This document shows positions 23,113 through 34,322 of a DNA stretch of 64,000 bases, piece by piece. This stretch comes from Acanthopleura granulata (lineage: Eukaryota > Mollusca > Polyplacophora > Chitonida > Chitonidae): positions 9,096,172 through 9,160,171 of the forward strand of contig JABBOT010000080.1 in assembly GCA_016165875.1 (NCBI GenBank), in the 5' to 3' direction. A program made the position numbers and the translations under genes. The notes under the pieces were generated by a model. That model was not told the origin of the DNA and made no database searches. It saw only the letters and a program-made list of their open reading frames with translations. The number at the start of each line of letters is the position of its first letter. Positions within the stretch are counted from its first letter, which is position 1.

Positions 23113-26100
23113 CCGTTGACTAGGAATTTGTACATTCACTTGGTGACACCTTGGTGACATTAACCCGTCGATGACGCTTGTGTCACCGTTTGCCCAGTCA
23201 CAGGTCATTCACCTATATAGTTTGCCTATCTGTTCGTCAGTAAGTTGCCAAAGGTCCGTGGTTTACATCCATCACCCCGGTTTTGTCTACACATAAAAAT
23301 TCTTGAGTATGGTGCTATTCACAAATTCAAAAAATAAATAAATAAATAAGTAAATAATATAAACTAATGGTATGTATCTTATAAGGTTTCATTGGACAAG
23401 GGATGCATGCCACATTTCCATTCATCAAACTCATACTGTTAGAAAGGTCCATGCTTTCGTCACACCAATTCTGATATATCTGTGAGAGCTTTACCACCAC
23501 AGTCGCTTTTGTGGTCAAACGCACGTATGAGGAGATATACGTGATCGGTGTGGGGTTCACAGAATATTTCACACCACAATATTACGCCTAACCGTTATTT
23601 TCCAGTTAAAACACTTGGCAGGTTGTTGCCAGGCATTTTGTACGCAATTTTACGAAAATTTTATACCAGTGTGGAAAAGAGATACTTCAAAACCGAGAAG
23701 GTGTATACTCGCCTACCCATGTACTCGGTCACCAAACTGACAACCTTTTTCGCTACTGGTAGGCAGAACAACCCTCAGCCAAATAAATGTGCAAACTGGC
23801 GGTTTGTCATCCAGTCTGACAATTCTGATATCGTGTATGCTCGGGATAAATGTTTGGAAGTTGACGGAAGTCGTGTGGTACTGGTTGCAAGGAAGAGGCT
23901 TGGCACACAGGAACGTAGACTTACCGGTTTCTGGGTCAAGTCGGACGACCTTGCCCTCGCCGTAACAGGCCAACCACAGCTTGCCTTCAGCGTCTGACGC
24001 CATACCGTCTGGGAGACCGAGGCTTCCGTCATAAGCATGACGTAGGACCCGCTCGTTACCTATACATGAAAAACATGGGGAATTCATACAACTGCGCGTG
24101 CACATATTCTGGATCATTCTCGCTATACCGGAGGTCATCCATACAGAAGTGATTCTGGTATTTTTGGTGGGTAATTCCAGTTCAGTTAAAATACATGTAA
24201 CTCGTTTCAATAGATAAGGCGCCAGTTGTTATGGCCAATCAGAGCACCTGTCTCAAGAGTCCAAGGTAGAAATGAGGTCACATGATGTCAACAGAAAGAG
24301 GTCAAGGTACCTTCTGTAGCAAAGCGAAAAAGAAACCTTAACATTGTGAAAGTCATTTTGAATATAAGGATCTTAAATTAAACAAAGTTTAGGTTGTCAC
24401 AGTCAAAACAAAGAGAAAAAAAAACACTAACACAAGCATTTGCTCCACAACATTTAAGAACAAAACACAAAACGTTTTACTTTGTATCCACTTAGCCTGC
24501 AATTTACACTTTGCGCGTCTTTCCTAACGCAGCAGTATGAATTCGAATCCATCTTACTTCCTGTGCTTAATTGTGTGATTCATTTATTGACTATTCATTT
24601 TTTGCTGTATGCCGTATTCAAGAATATTTGAATTCAAATATTTTACTCAAAGAGTATCTCCACAGGGGGAAGAAGCAGTTACAGCCCGGAGGGTGCTCAC
24701 TAGGTCCGCGCGTTGTTGTCTGACCTACCCAAGAGAAAGCTGAACTTAATCTCAAAACAACCACTTTGGTGAGAGACCACTGGGTCATTGTGCTGCTCTA
24801 GCACGCTACATCGTCGGCCATGGAGGCTCTTCCATTAACAGTGTGCATGATGGTATGAAACGACACGTACACAGTACTGATTGCTAGCGCCTGTCCAGTT
24901 ATACGTGAAGCCTCCTCGCCCATAACTCTGTTTTACACTAATGGCTTTCACCATCCGAACAATGTTATACGCGTCAAACTTACTGATATTTCCATTCGCA
25001 ACATTGTAGTCGAAGGCGAATATTTTTCGAGCGATGGAATCGGCGTGGTACATAACTGTGTTCTCAGGGTTCCAGGCTATTCCGCTCGACACGCTAATCT
25101 TGTCTCGCTTCTTCTTCAACACGCCATCAGTGTCCAAGCAATACAAGGCAGCCTGTTCCCGCGGGGCTTCAGCTCTGGGCCGACGAGTCTTCTGAGTGGT
25201 ACCTAGAGAAACCGACAAGTCAAACGGGAGCAACAGGTTAGTATATTTAGCATTTAATATTTGTAGCTTCATTCGCCTTATGAGAGTGCTACCCTAAGTT
25301 GTAACATGTAACATTACTTACTACAAAACAATTACGAATTTTCACGAAGATGACATCATATACAGACAAGGATGTCAACATTCTGAAAGCCATTGCAAAT
25401 CACCCCATGTTGATTCCCTGTCCCCCAAACAGTAAGGATTACCCTCCCGGACTTCGATAAAATACACTGTGCTTGTGAAAGCTGCTTGAAGTCAGCAGTC
25501 ATGATGGATCAATGTCCCTAAAACGCTGGGGATTGCGTTTCATGACGTAGAAGGAAAATTGTGCTTATAAAAGTAATTCATTAACAATTGTTCATCTTTG
25601 CCCTTAAAACAATGAGGATTACGCTTCCGGACTTAGAACAATGACGCATGTGTAAGCTTCCTTAAATCAGCATTGTCGATCCCTGTCCACAAATTACTGT
25701 GAATTACGCTTCCTGACCAGGACAGAGTTCTTTTTAAAGCAGGTCCAAGTCAGCAATCAAGGTCCGCCATGCTTGTCCCAGAATCACTGAGGACTACACA
25801 TCCTGATTTAGAGCAAGGATACCAAGCTTGTGAAAGGAGCTCCAAGTCATCAACCGCGGCCCATCATTACCCCCTTTGCACTATGGATTTACACCTCCTC
25901 ACCTTAAGTTTTGGCATTCCAAATTTCTCTACAAGACGTTGGGAAATACCACAGGCATGTACATGTTTTGAAACCCGAAGTGCATCCCTTTTGATTTCAG
26001 CTACAGGCCGAAATGAATGGGGATGTTCATTCCTATCGTTTTAATATGGTTTCCTGAATGATTAAGCGATATTGGTGATCAGGTTTTGAACGCCCTTCAT

Positions 26101-29100
26101 GGTCTACTAGTGGTATACCTAAAGCTTTTTCCGCTCGTGTCACGACTGAATTTATCTATCGTCAATAGCTTCTGTATTCAGGGGAAATTCTCAAATATAA
26201 AAGACTGCTCAAACCTACATTTATTATAAGAAAGGCGTTGCAGGGAAAACCAGTCAAGCCATAATTCCTGTTCAACGCGAAAACACGTTTCTAATAGTGA
26301 ATTTCCTTCAAAATGATAGCACTGACACGTAAACGCGAGTTTACCTGGAAACATGTATATCTTTCTTTACAACGTGATTTCGCCAAACATTAATTTAACG
26401 CCAATCATTCATTCAGAATGTATGTTTTACCTATTTTCTTTCTTCACAAAATTAAGAGAATTCAAATGAATGGATATAAACAAAGCACTATATGTAGAAA
26501 AGGATCCTTGGAGGCACAATAAAAACAATCAATATTCAGGAGAAATTCGCAACAGTGCAAGCCAATTATCTGTAAACACATGAAATCAAAACTTGTTTTC
26601 TATACATGTTTTGTTTTTAGCAGAAGAAAGACAACATTAATAAGAACCCTGTAAGAAAATAGTGTCATTCGTAAATCGGAATGTACACTTTACTTCAAGA
26701 TGCCAGTTCGCACCTGCCCATAGACGTCCTGTGACGTCACATTTGCCCTCACTCATCCGGTAAGCTTTGCTCTCCGGGTCCTCGGCGATGATCGTCACTT
26801 TCTCACTTTCCCAATCTAGGTTGTAGATCTCCCGATGGAACCCAATCACGTGGCCTCCATTTTCTCGCGGAATAGCGAAGCTAACGTTGCCGTCTGGAAT
26901 TTGAAACATAATTTTATTGTACGTGCAGTTAACAAACTAAGTCATCTGTTGCTAACATGTAGGGTCATTACAGAGCTGACATATGACAATTCTGATTTTT
27001 AAACCACGAAGAGTCATTAGAACGTATATTTCATGTCTTCTTGTCGCAGGTTCCATACCGAAAAAGTGCTGCCGCCACTGGAACATCAAGTCGCCAAATA
27101 TGACACTCCACCCTGTCACATTATACTGACACCGGGTCAACCAGTCCTTTTTCCTGGCCCCAACCCCTGAGTGCTGAGCGCCAAGCGAGGCAGCATCAAA
27201 TCCCATTTTTAATGTCTGGTATGACCTGACCCGGGTCGGGTCCCAGATTTGATTCCATATTTCCCGACCCAGTGGCAGACGCTCTAACCACTAAGCCAAG
27301 CAAAGAGTGCGATGAAATCTCTAAAATCCGTATCCAAGGCTGATTTATACTGATATGATTATGTCATTCATAAGATATAGTGGTCGTCGTCTTCGATCCG
27401 AAGGAAATGTGGCCCGTCCTGCACAACTGAGATGCACAAAGCCTCAAAAGAAAGATTCGTAAAAGAATTGATTGATTCATTCATTGTTGTTCTAATAATA
27501 TCATATATTATTCAGTTTTAAGGGTGCATGAAGGACAGGCAAATGCCGAGGAAAACCATCGACCTTTGGCAAGTTACTGACGAAATTTCCCACTTTTGAC
27601 GTATAGCTATGCACATCATATTAGTGGAAAACACGTGGCCTTACACGAACGTAATACCTCCCAAATGGCCCCTTCAGCATCGTCGACCTATTGTCAAGGC
27701 CCCAACGGGAATCTGCAAAGCAGCTGTCCAAGGTCGGGGTTGAAAATAATTCGCGTGTTGTAGGTTAGGAGACCCGCAGTTTAATCACTAAGCTAAATTC
27801 CACTCTATGTCTACATAATAAGAAAGCGGATTTCTTCTTATAAAAAATTAGGTGGAATGACTGTAGCTACGGAGCCATGGCAAGGACACGCCCAAAAAAA
27901 ATTATTTCAACACAAGAAAGACAATTTCATAAACTGTTACAAATACGGAGGAAAAAAGCAAAACTTGAGAAGAAAGAAATCCTTTTTTTACTCATTGTTT
28001 TCAATGCCCAGAATAAAAAGAATTTTTTTTACTCTTAACTGTCATAGTTAAGGAAAAGTTAAGAAACAATTTTCTTTTCAAAAGCTCGAAAAAGAGAATT
28101 TGAAAAAAAATCATGACATTTAAGTCAATCATGCCCTGATTACACCCACCCAGCACCCAAACTGTTATCACACTCGCCATGGGCGTCGCGTAGGCGTCCA
28201 TATACAAAGTGTGTTTTGATTGATAAGTTAAGTCGAGACCCGCTATAGCGTCAGACCGCGTGATAATTAACCAATACAAAGTAAGCATTTTGAACCGAAA
28301 TTCCACTATACAGTCTTTCTACTGGTGATTCAGGGGAGTTCTCAATGTAGTAACAGCAAGAGTTAATGAAAATATTCTCTTTTTGAGCTATCATGAAGAA
28401 AATCTTTTTCTCGCTATGACAGATCGAGAGATTTTTTGGGGTCTGGAAGCGAAGCGGACAGAGTTCGATGAGGGCAGAGGTGGTCAAAATTGTCACCGAT
28501 TTCGTTAAGTAGTTCCAGTTTTAGTGCGAATTGTTGCGGTCTGCCTCAGCATTCTTGAAAGGTTTCTTTCTATTTGGGCAAGTAAGCCCATTGTAGTAGT
28601 GCCATTGTATAGTACAACGTAACTAAGTCATGAAATAGTTTTTTGACAATAACAGTTGAGTTGTTTGCTCCATGATACAATATATCAGAAATTCCAGTGA
28701 TTCGGTCAGGCAAACACCAAAAAGAATGTTTGTTGCGGGCAGCTCGACCCACTCGCTAAATTCGGGCCGTCTCAGACTTTTCTTTTCACGAACTGTGGGG
28801 ATACTTTTCGACAAAAATCAAAACTCGAAGAAACTCCTTGAAACTTTTTATTCTTCGAGGAGAATATCATTCCTTTTTTTAAATTAATCGTGAGAAATTC
28901 AATTCGTGGAACTAACCTTTGAAAACAAATTATTACGGTAACGTTATTCGGCCGATTGATCGCTCGCGCTGTCGCATTATACATGGCCCAATTTCCGTTA
29001 CAAAGCCTCGCCACCCATACACGTTACTTTTACCCTAACAACAAACTGGGTCATTATATATCACACTGTGGCCGTGGCTTAAATTCTATTCATTTGCATT

Positions 29101-30794
29101 GGTAGAATGCACTGTAAAAATCACTAAGTTAACAAAAGGCAATGTTAAAACAAAGTTAAGCTATATGGAAAGGACATCACAGATGGCGCTGCTTGTAGTC
29201 CTCACGTTTCTCCTGCTAGTAAATCAGTAGTGTACAATTTACAACATTATGAGGTTGACAAAAGCACAGACAAGAAATTTGTTCACAGTTACAGTCTGAA
29301 TGACGTATAAGTAGGATAAAAACTTCGTGTGCTCATGGCTGAAGCTGAGTAAAGTACATTTCTGATGCGGTTTTTCTCTTCTTTCGGATAAACATAACCA
29401 TTTTCATGATAGTCTTAAAATGTAACACGAACAGAGGAAATGAATACGACAAAAAGTTGATATAAAACTGACAAGGTCACTACAAAAGTGTTGTTTTTTT
29501 AGGTAAAATGAAGTAGAAAATGAATATATAAAATATAAACCATTGGAATAAATTAAAGGTATGACAATTTAATAAAAAATATCTTAAAAAATAATATTTA
29601 TTACTTGAAACTTATAACACAGTGTACTCAGCAATATTTGACTTACAGACCAAGACCAGCATTAAATAATTGTAGAAAAAAAGAAATCGGATATAGTCCA
29701 GAAGAAACCTACAGCAGGCAAACTTTAGCCTAGACAGGAACTAGGCTTACGTCGGCCACAGCTGGACGTGAACTCACAGCATTCACTCTGATGACAGGCT
29801 CCTGGGTCATTGTGAAATATGAATATTTATAACAATTTAAAAATTGGCTACTTTTAAAAGTAAATGCAAGATAAAGTCTTACTATAAAAATAATGTTTAA
29901 GTCATTAAAAACTCTTGTATTTTCATATTATTATCTCCCTATGCTATACTATTATTATATTTTTTTTGGGGGGGGGGGCGGTGAAATATAGAGATGCTGC
30001 ATCCATTATTCATACTTGTTCATGTAGCCTAACCCACCTATGGTCCCCAAATAATCCTCTGCAGTCTCAGCAGGCTGAATATTTCTGTCAGCTGCCAGTC
30101 AACAATCTCGCCATTTCAAGCCATACACTTTTGTTACGGTCATCCAAGACACGACCACGTGAAACAGATTTTTAAACAAAACGTCCGTTTAAAGACCATC
30201 GTATATTTTATGATCCTGCAATTGCATTACGCAATAACCAGACCCTTTTCAAACCGATCAAGTTCTACTTCATCCTAACAAACAATAATAATAAAAAAAA
30301 AATTTCGAGTTTTACTTGAGAAAAGACAATTTTTCTTCTGCGATTGCAACAATTTATGAAAGTGTCTTCATTATACTGTATTGTTTTTTTTTTTTTAGCA
30401 TTACCCTTCCACGGTTCCGTATCCAGCAGTGTTCTGCTCAAACATAATTCAAGCCCTGTTTGCCGTTCTCAGAAATTACAGGCGAAAGTCTGTCTTCATT
30501 GACACTTCTCGTGGCATCCCGCTTTATAAATAGTCACATTTCGTAGAGCAAAAATTTGTGCTCGCCTAATACGACAGGGCCAAGCCGCAATACCTTCAAC
30601 CTTGGGCTACATAATTCAAGTCTGCGTCAACACTGACCTAGATTTGCCACTGAATCTTTCCCGGTCACCGAGTTCCAAGAATGCACATCACCACATTCAA
30701 TATCCACAAAGAGAAGGCTCTGCGTGGACTCGTCCCAAAATGGGCTCTTCCCAGTTGTCATGGAGATGTCCTTCAGAAGCACAGACACTGCCAT
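19076..30794 (-). CDS. Regucalcin/SMP-30 family protein, copy A (five exons, ligand residues lost)
   Basis: Six-bladed beta-propeller of the SMP-30/gluconolactonase/LRE family; family members bind Ca2+ or Zn2+ and hydrolyse sugar lactones in the cytosol. Exons (transcript order): 30638-30794, 26714-26893, 24984-25202, 23925-24059, 19076-19287; all introns phase 1; 300 aa (human regucalcin 299). Hallmarks are retained: [23 protein letters not shown] and TSCCFGGKN near the C-terminus. However, the positions equivalent to human Glu18, Asn103 and Asn154 are Lys16, Ser100 and Ser152; only Asp203 (human Asp204) remains. All frames and splice sites are intact, so this looks like an expressed pseudoenzyme or neofunctionalised copy rather than a dead gene. 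It sits tail to head with copy B and has larger introns, filled with repeats. Confidence 0.92.
19385..19545 (-). mobile_element. SINE-A variant head and body in regucalcin A intron 4
   Basis: Read on the minus strand it has GAGGTCAAGAGTTCGATTCC (B-box) and a body with ACTTCGGTTTCCTCGATCC, matching the variant at 9229-9388. The common tail is not visible. Confidence 0.5.
19585..19965 (+). repeat. Dispersed repeat family D, longest copy with 47630-47870
   Basis: Shares GCGCAATGGCGACTCGGGT, GTACGTCACCAATTTGCCCA-like, AACAACAGATTACACAGCTT and GGGAAAACTTC in order with the copy at 47630-47870. No protein or termini recognised. Confidence 0.5.
20638..21024. mobile_element. MITE-like element with ~70-bp terminal inverted repeats
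   Basis: The left end reads TCATCGCAACCCTGATTCAT, then CCGAACTCAATAAAATCG and CAGATCTCCGAACTCA. The right end is its reverse complement in order (TTTGAGTTCGGAGATTTCTG, CGATTTTTTTGAGTTCGG, GGGGTTGCGATGAAT). About 385 bp, non-coding, inside regucalcin A intron 4. No clear target-site duplication was found. Probably a non-autonomous DNA transposon. Confidence 0.75.
22075..23030. repeat. Degenerate minisatellite in regucalcin A intron 4
   Basis: Recurrent blocks CATTCTAATCATACTTAATA, CAGCTGGAACC, AGCAGAACATACAGTG and CAGCAACAACTAAAACCGAA in shifting order, at a spacing of roughly 35 and 100 bp. The array ends directly at the (AT)n tract at 23034. Confidence 0.65.
23034..23109. repeat. (AT)n microsatellite, 76 bp
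   Basis: Pure alternating AT for 76 bp in regucalcin A intron 4, prone to length change and cruciform extrusion. Confidence 0.97.
23231..23357 (+). mobile_element. SINE-A variant B copy
   Basis: Body GTTCGTCAGTAAGTTGCCAA, AGGTCCGTGGTTTAC, then tail AAATTCTTGAGTATGG and AAATAAATAAATAAG. The body differs from the main family and recurs at 37187 and 55335 (+) and 27543 (-). Confidence 0.55.
23925..24059 (-). CDS. Regucalcin A exon 4
   Basis: Acceptor CATGTATAG before 24059, donor GTAAGT after 23925; 135 nt. Encodes [20 protein letters not shown], containing the retained metal ligand Asp, then [14 protein letters not shown]. Confidence 0.93.
24984..25202 (-). CDS. Regucalcin A exon 3
   Basis: Acceptor TCTCTAG before 25202, donor GTAAGT after 24984; 219 nt. 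Encodes [26 protein letters not shown] (SNG in active members) and [13 protein letters not shown]. Confidence 0.92.
25422..25910. repeat. Degenerate ~87-bp minisatellite in regucalcin A intron 2
   Basis: Five to six units starting near 25427, 25515, 25600, 25685, 25772 and 25868. Each has a TGTCC-(C/A)AAA start, then GAGGATTACGCTTCCGGACT-like sequence, then AAGTCAGCA. Identity between units is low, so the array is old. Confidence 0.7.
26714..26893 (-). CDS. Regucalcin A exon 2
   Basis: Acceptor TTCCAG before 26893, donor GTGCGA after 26714; 180 nt. Encodes [14 protein letters not shown]…, [14 protein letters not shown] and [16 protein letters not shown]. The substrate-binding Asn (RFND in human) is Ser. 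Confidence 0.92.
27045..27305 (-). mobile_element. SINE-C copy with preserved tRNA-like head
   Basis: On the minus strand: GGCTTAGTGGTTAGAGCG (A-box region), GGAATCAAATCTGGGACC (B-box region), then GACCCGGTGTCAGTATAATG and GGCGGCAGCACTTT. The tail is decayed. It lies in regucalcin A intron 1 and shows that SINE-C is tRNA-derived. Confidence 0.75.
27530..27605 (-). mobile_element. SINE-A variant B fragment
   Basis: GGAAAACCATCGACCTTTGG, CAAGTTACTGACGAA is the reverse complement of the variant B body. Confidence 0.45.
29961..29980 (+). repeat. T8-G11 homopolymer junction
   Basis: One of four T-run/G-run junctions in the window; the others are at 2966-2987, 34768-34790 (complement) and 36244-36266. 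Confidence 0.85.
30638..30794 (-). CDS. Regucalcin A exon 1
   Basis: ATG at 30794-30792 and donor GTCAGT after 30638. Encodes 52 residues plus one base, with [10 protein letters not shown] where active members have G-E-S/G-P-x-W, and SLLFVDI. Length 157 nt equals copy B exon 1. Confidence 0.9.
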
Positions 30795-30933
30795 TTCTCA
30801 GTTAGATATGCTGAACCTGAAAATGCACTAGATACGTTAGAAACTTCAACTGAGCAAGTTTATACCTACATGTGCGATTATCAAGCCAGAAATCACACTG
30901 TAAACGCTCTAGACACCGCGTAATTGGGCACGA

Positions 30934-31194
30934 GGGGCCTCCGTGGCTCAGTTGGTTAGCCGCGCTAGCGCAGAGTAATGGCCCAGAAGCCTGCCACCAA
31001 AGGGGTCACTGTGAGTTCAAGTCCAACTCATGCTGGCTTCCTCTCTGGCCGTGCGTGGGTAGGTCTGCCAGCAATCTGCGGATGGTCGTGAGTTTCCCCC
31101 CGGCTCTGCCCGATTTCCTGTTGCCATAATGCTGGCCGCCGTCGTATAACTAAAATATCCTTGAGAAGGCGTAAAACACGAATCAAATGAATAA
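30934..31194 (+). mobile_element. SINE-A, near full-length copy
   Basis: Complete structure: GGGGCCTCCGTGGCTCAGTT with A-box (TGGCTCAGTTGG), B-box GTGAGTTCAAGTCC, a body with GGCTTCCTCTCTGGCCG, TCTGCCAGCAATCTGCGGAT and TTTCCTGTTGCCATAATGCT, then tail GTCGTATAACTAAAATATCC and an AATCAAATGAATAA end. It begins 140 bp upstream of the regucalcin A start codon. Confidence 0.92.
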
Positions 31195-31282
31195 CTGGCC
31201 ACAATATGGCATCAGAGACTGCGTATTTGACGTTCAGGCTTTATGCTATACTCAAATTTATGTATTACCTCGAACGAAAGTC

Positions 31283-31464
31283 CTCATGCTGGCTTCCTCT
31301 CCGGGACCTACGTGGGAAGGTCTGCCAGCAACCTGCCGATGGTCGTGGGTTTCCCTGGGTCTCTGCCCGGTTTCCTCCCACTATAATGCTGGCCGCCGTC
31401 GTATGAGTGATATATTCTTGAGTACGGCGTAAAAGACCAATCAAATAAATCAAATAAATGAAAT
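31283..31464 (+). mobile_element. SINE-A, 5'-truncated copy
   Basis: Starts at CTCATGCTGGCTTCCTCTCC and runs through the intact body and tail into AATCAAATAAATCAAATAAA. It is about 90 bp after the previous copy, in the same orientation. Confidence 0.9.
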
Positions 31465-32985
31465 CGAACACCAGTCAAATGATTTCACGAACATAATAAA
31501 AGTTGAAACATACTGACATACTGAGAATTACGTTCTGCTGAAAATACTGAGATCATGATCTGTTGTAATCAACTGTAGACATATGTGCCAATATTAGGGA
31601 ATGCACCAGAGGAAATTGAAAAACAAAAATTTTCCTATACATAATTATGGAATTATTCTTGGTAAAGGCAGTGGAATCAGTTTGTAGTCGCGGAGGAAAT
31701 TATCATTTATTCATTTATTTATGTGACATTCAAGGCTGCACTCATGTATACAATTGCGGTAGTATGAAAATACATTTTTGAAATAAACCCTCTGCAAAAA
31801 TAAATATATGCAGGTTTATATATATGTATAAATCAACAATCTACTACCAATATTCATTCCGCGATAACATTCGGGAAAGTAAAATAAAGTTTTCTTGAAA
31901 ATATCAATTGAAAGTGCGGTACATCTGATAATGTATGTTATTCGGAACCCATACATTTTCGCCCATGCGCATTAGGTCAAGGGATTTCCAGGCTCTTAAT
32001 AGTGCCTCGATCCCCATATTTGTGTCTGCATGCTTTATTGAAAGATGGGGGAATCAAGTACAACAGAGAAGTAGGTCTCGCTGAGGATGAAGGACGTGCT
32101 TGTAAAAAGCGTCTGCGCCAATTAAAAAACAAAAAAAGTGGCATGGGGTCCAACACATACAGTACGCTGTGTGCTCTGATGGTGCTAGAGCTAAGAATAA
32201 TAGGTTATAATTACTCACGTTAGTGTCTGATTTTAAGATGTCATCTCACATCACAAAGTGTGGATATATCGTGGGTAGAAGAACTGTTTCCCTCGCAGTT
32301 TGCCCTGTATTAAACTGAGTCTACACCAGATGAAATTCCAACTATTCCTACAACTCAAGTCGGGAATGGATTCGCCCAATAGTGGACTCTTCTATGAGGG
32401 TATAATCTAATAAACTTCAGCTGCGTATAAACGTTACTGCGAGTTCACTGCTTTTCCTTCAAACTCATGTAACAGATACGCAAAGTTTCAAGCCTAAAAC
32501 AGATATCATCGCCACAAATTACTCGCACTTTTTTCTACAACATATACAGACTTAGCACAAATGACGTCCATTTTGCTTTGCAGTTATTTCTGCTGAAAGT
32601 AATGACCTTCTATCTTTGTGTTGCCATTGGGTGCATGGTAATTTGGAACAAAGCGTGATATTTTAGCTGGGTGCGAAATAACAGAAGAAAGGTTGTATGA
32701 TGTATCCCGAAGCTGTTATTACTGTGTACCGATATTATCCAGTCAGTTTTCCCGCCGGTCGGGGTCGCCGTATGCATTTCAGCTAATATCTGTCAACCTC
32801 GATTAAAATTCCAGAGTCAATGTCCGTTTTACTGGTTTACTGACATTCATAGATAGCAAGTAGGCATAGGCGTGCTTAGGAAAGATCGCTTTAGTTTACA
32901 CTGGATAGAGCAGAGAATAACTGTTCGCTTTCAGTGTCCCACCGAGCAAGACTATCACCATAAGAACACTACTGTCCAGCGAGCA
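31465..32985. other. Intergenic DNA with no recognised gene
   Basis: AT-rich with short open frames only. Lies between the two regucalcin genes. Confidence 0.45.
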
Positions 32986-32988
32986 GTG

Positions 32989-33140
32989 CTTATTTATTTT
33001 ATTTATACATTTATTATTATTTTTTTTTCGAATTGTGTATTACGCCGCACTCAAGAATATATCACTTATACGAGGGCGTCCAGCGTTATGATGGGAGGAA
33101 ACCGGACAGAGGGGGAAAAACCTATGACCATTCGAAGGTT
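32989..33140 (-). mobile_element. SINE-A 3' half, reverse copy
   Basis: A-rich tail complement, TACGCCGCACTCAAGAATAT, CACTTATACGAGGGCG, then TGATGGGAGGAAACCGGACA. Confidence 0.8.
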
Positions 33141-34004
33141 TTCACGTCATGGCGATAAAAACGTCCAGAAATGGTTAAAATTTTCTCATATATTTAACAT
33201 AGGGGCTATGTGTATTAAAACAGCATGAAACCGATCACTGCAGTTTACTGCCGGAATGGGAATACATGTAAGCCTTTCAACAGTGTATTCTTTCTTTTGT
33301 TATCGGCTATGAGCAAAAGATCACAGATGTATTGTCTCCCCGCTGGCCTTAGGCACTACGCCCATTGTTTATGATTATTATGATTCGGTTCTTCCTATTC
33401 AGTTTTAGCACTCTGTTTTCTTTTTTTTTTCCATGACGTCGGTATCGCACTACCAGAAATAGTGAAAAGGTAATAGCGTGCTCTCTAAAAACTACTCTGT
33501 ACAAGTGGTACTCATTATTGTGACCGAAATGAATATCCACATAATTTTGTGTACTAGTAGTACACAATTTGCGTAATTTGTGTAATACATCCACAATGAC
33601 GCGATAGACAATTTGTGTACCACTGATAGACATTTGTGGATGTGCAAATTTGTACACAGTTGTTTTACAAAATGGACACTTGGCAGCGGCGCGGGATATC
33701 AACTTTAAATTCACCCAAACTTCGCACGGTTGCTGTACATTACAGCAAGAATCACACTGACAAAATACTGTGCAGTTTTATGAGCTTTTCAAGTAGTATT
33801 GAACAATTATCGGCAAGTGCTAGGTTGTTTTTAACCTTAATGAACAGCAACAACAGAGTATTGCTCCAAACCGCCCAGTACCGTAAGATTACGACTTCAT
33901 TAAAAATGCTCAATGTGACTGACAGATTATTGTTTAATGCCGCGCTCAATAATATGTAACTTGTACGTCGGTAGTCAGGTTTATGAGTGTATGAAATTAG
34001 TAGA

Positions 34005-34048
34005 TAATGCTGGCCGCCGTCGTATAAGTGAAATATTCTTGATTTATT
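34005..34048 (+). mobile_element. SINE-A tail fragment
   Basis: AATGCTGGCCGCCGTCGTAT, AAGTGAAATATTCTTGA; then the match stops. Confidence 0.8.
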
Positions 34049-34149
34049 GGTAAAAAATTACTACAGTACTGGTTGGAAAAATTTTTTAACATTATATCGA
34101 TCGTTTGTAAACCTCGTGTGTGCTGACTTTGATTCATTTGATTGGAGTT

Positions 34150-34322
34150 ACGAAGTACCCAAGAATATTTCACTTACACAATGGTGGCCTGAATTATGGC
34201 GGGTGGCAACTTGCTGGCAGATCTTCCCATGTTAGGCTGGATTATAGTAAGCTTCAGCGTGAGCTGGACTTGAACTTACAGCGACAGCAGTGGTGAGCGG
34301 CTCCTAGGTCACTGCGCTATGA
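34150..34322 (-). mobile_element. SINE-A reverse copy with head
   Basis: CCAAGAATATTTCACTTACA (tail complement), a body with GCTGGCAGATCTTCCCATG, and TGAGCTGGACTTGAACTTAC (B-box complement). Confidence 0.8.

Noticed and set aside
23548..23997. A 149-codon plus-strand open frame
   Set aside because: Antisense shadow of regucalcin A exon 4 and its flanks.
19076..30794. Regucalcin A as a pseudogene
   Set aside because: All five exons are open, lengths equal copy B, and every splice site is canonical. Loss of ligands alone does not make it a pseudogene.
30934..31040. A genuine tRNA gene
   Set aside because: A- and B-boxes are present but the sequence cannot form a full cloverleaf and continues into the SINE-A body shared by about thirty other copies.
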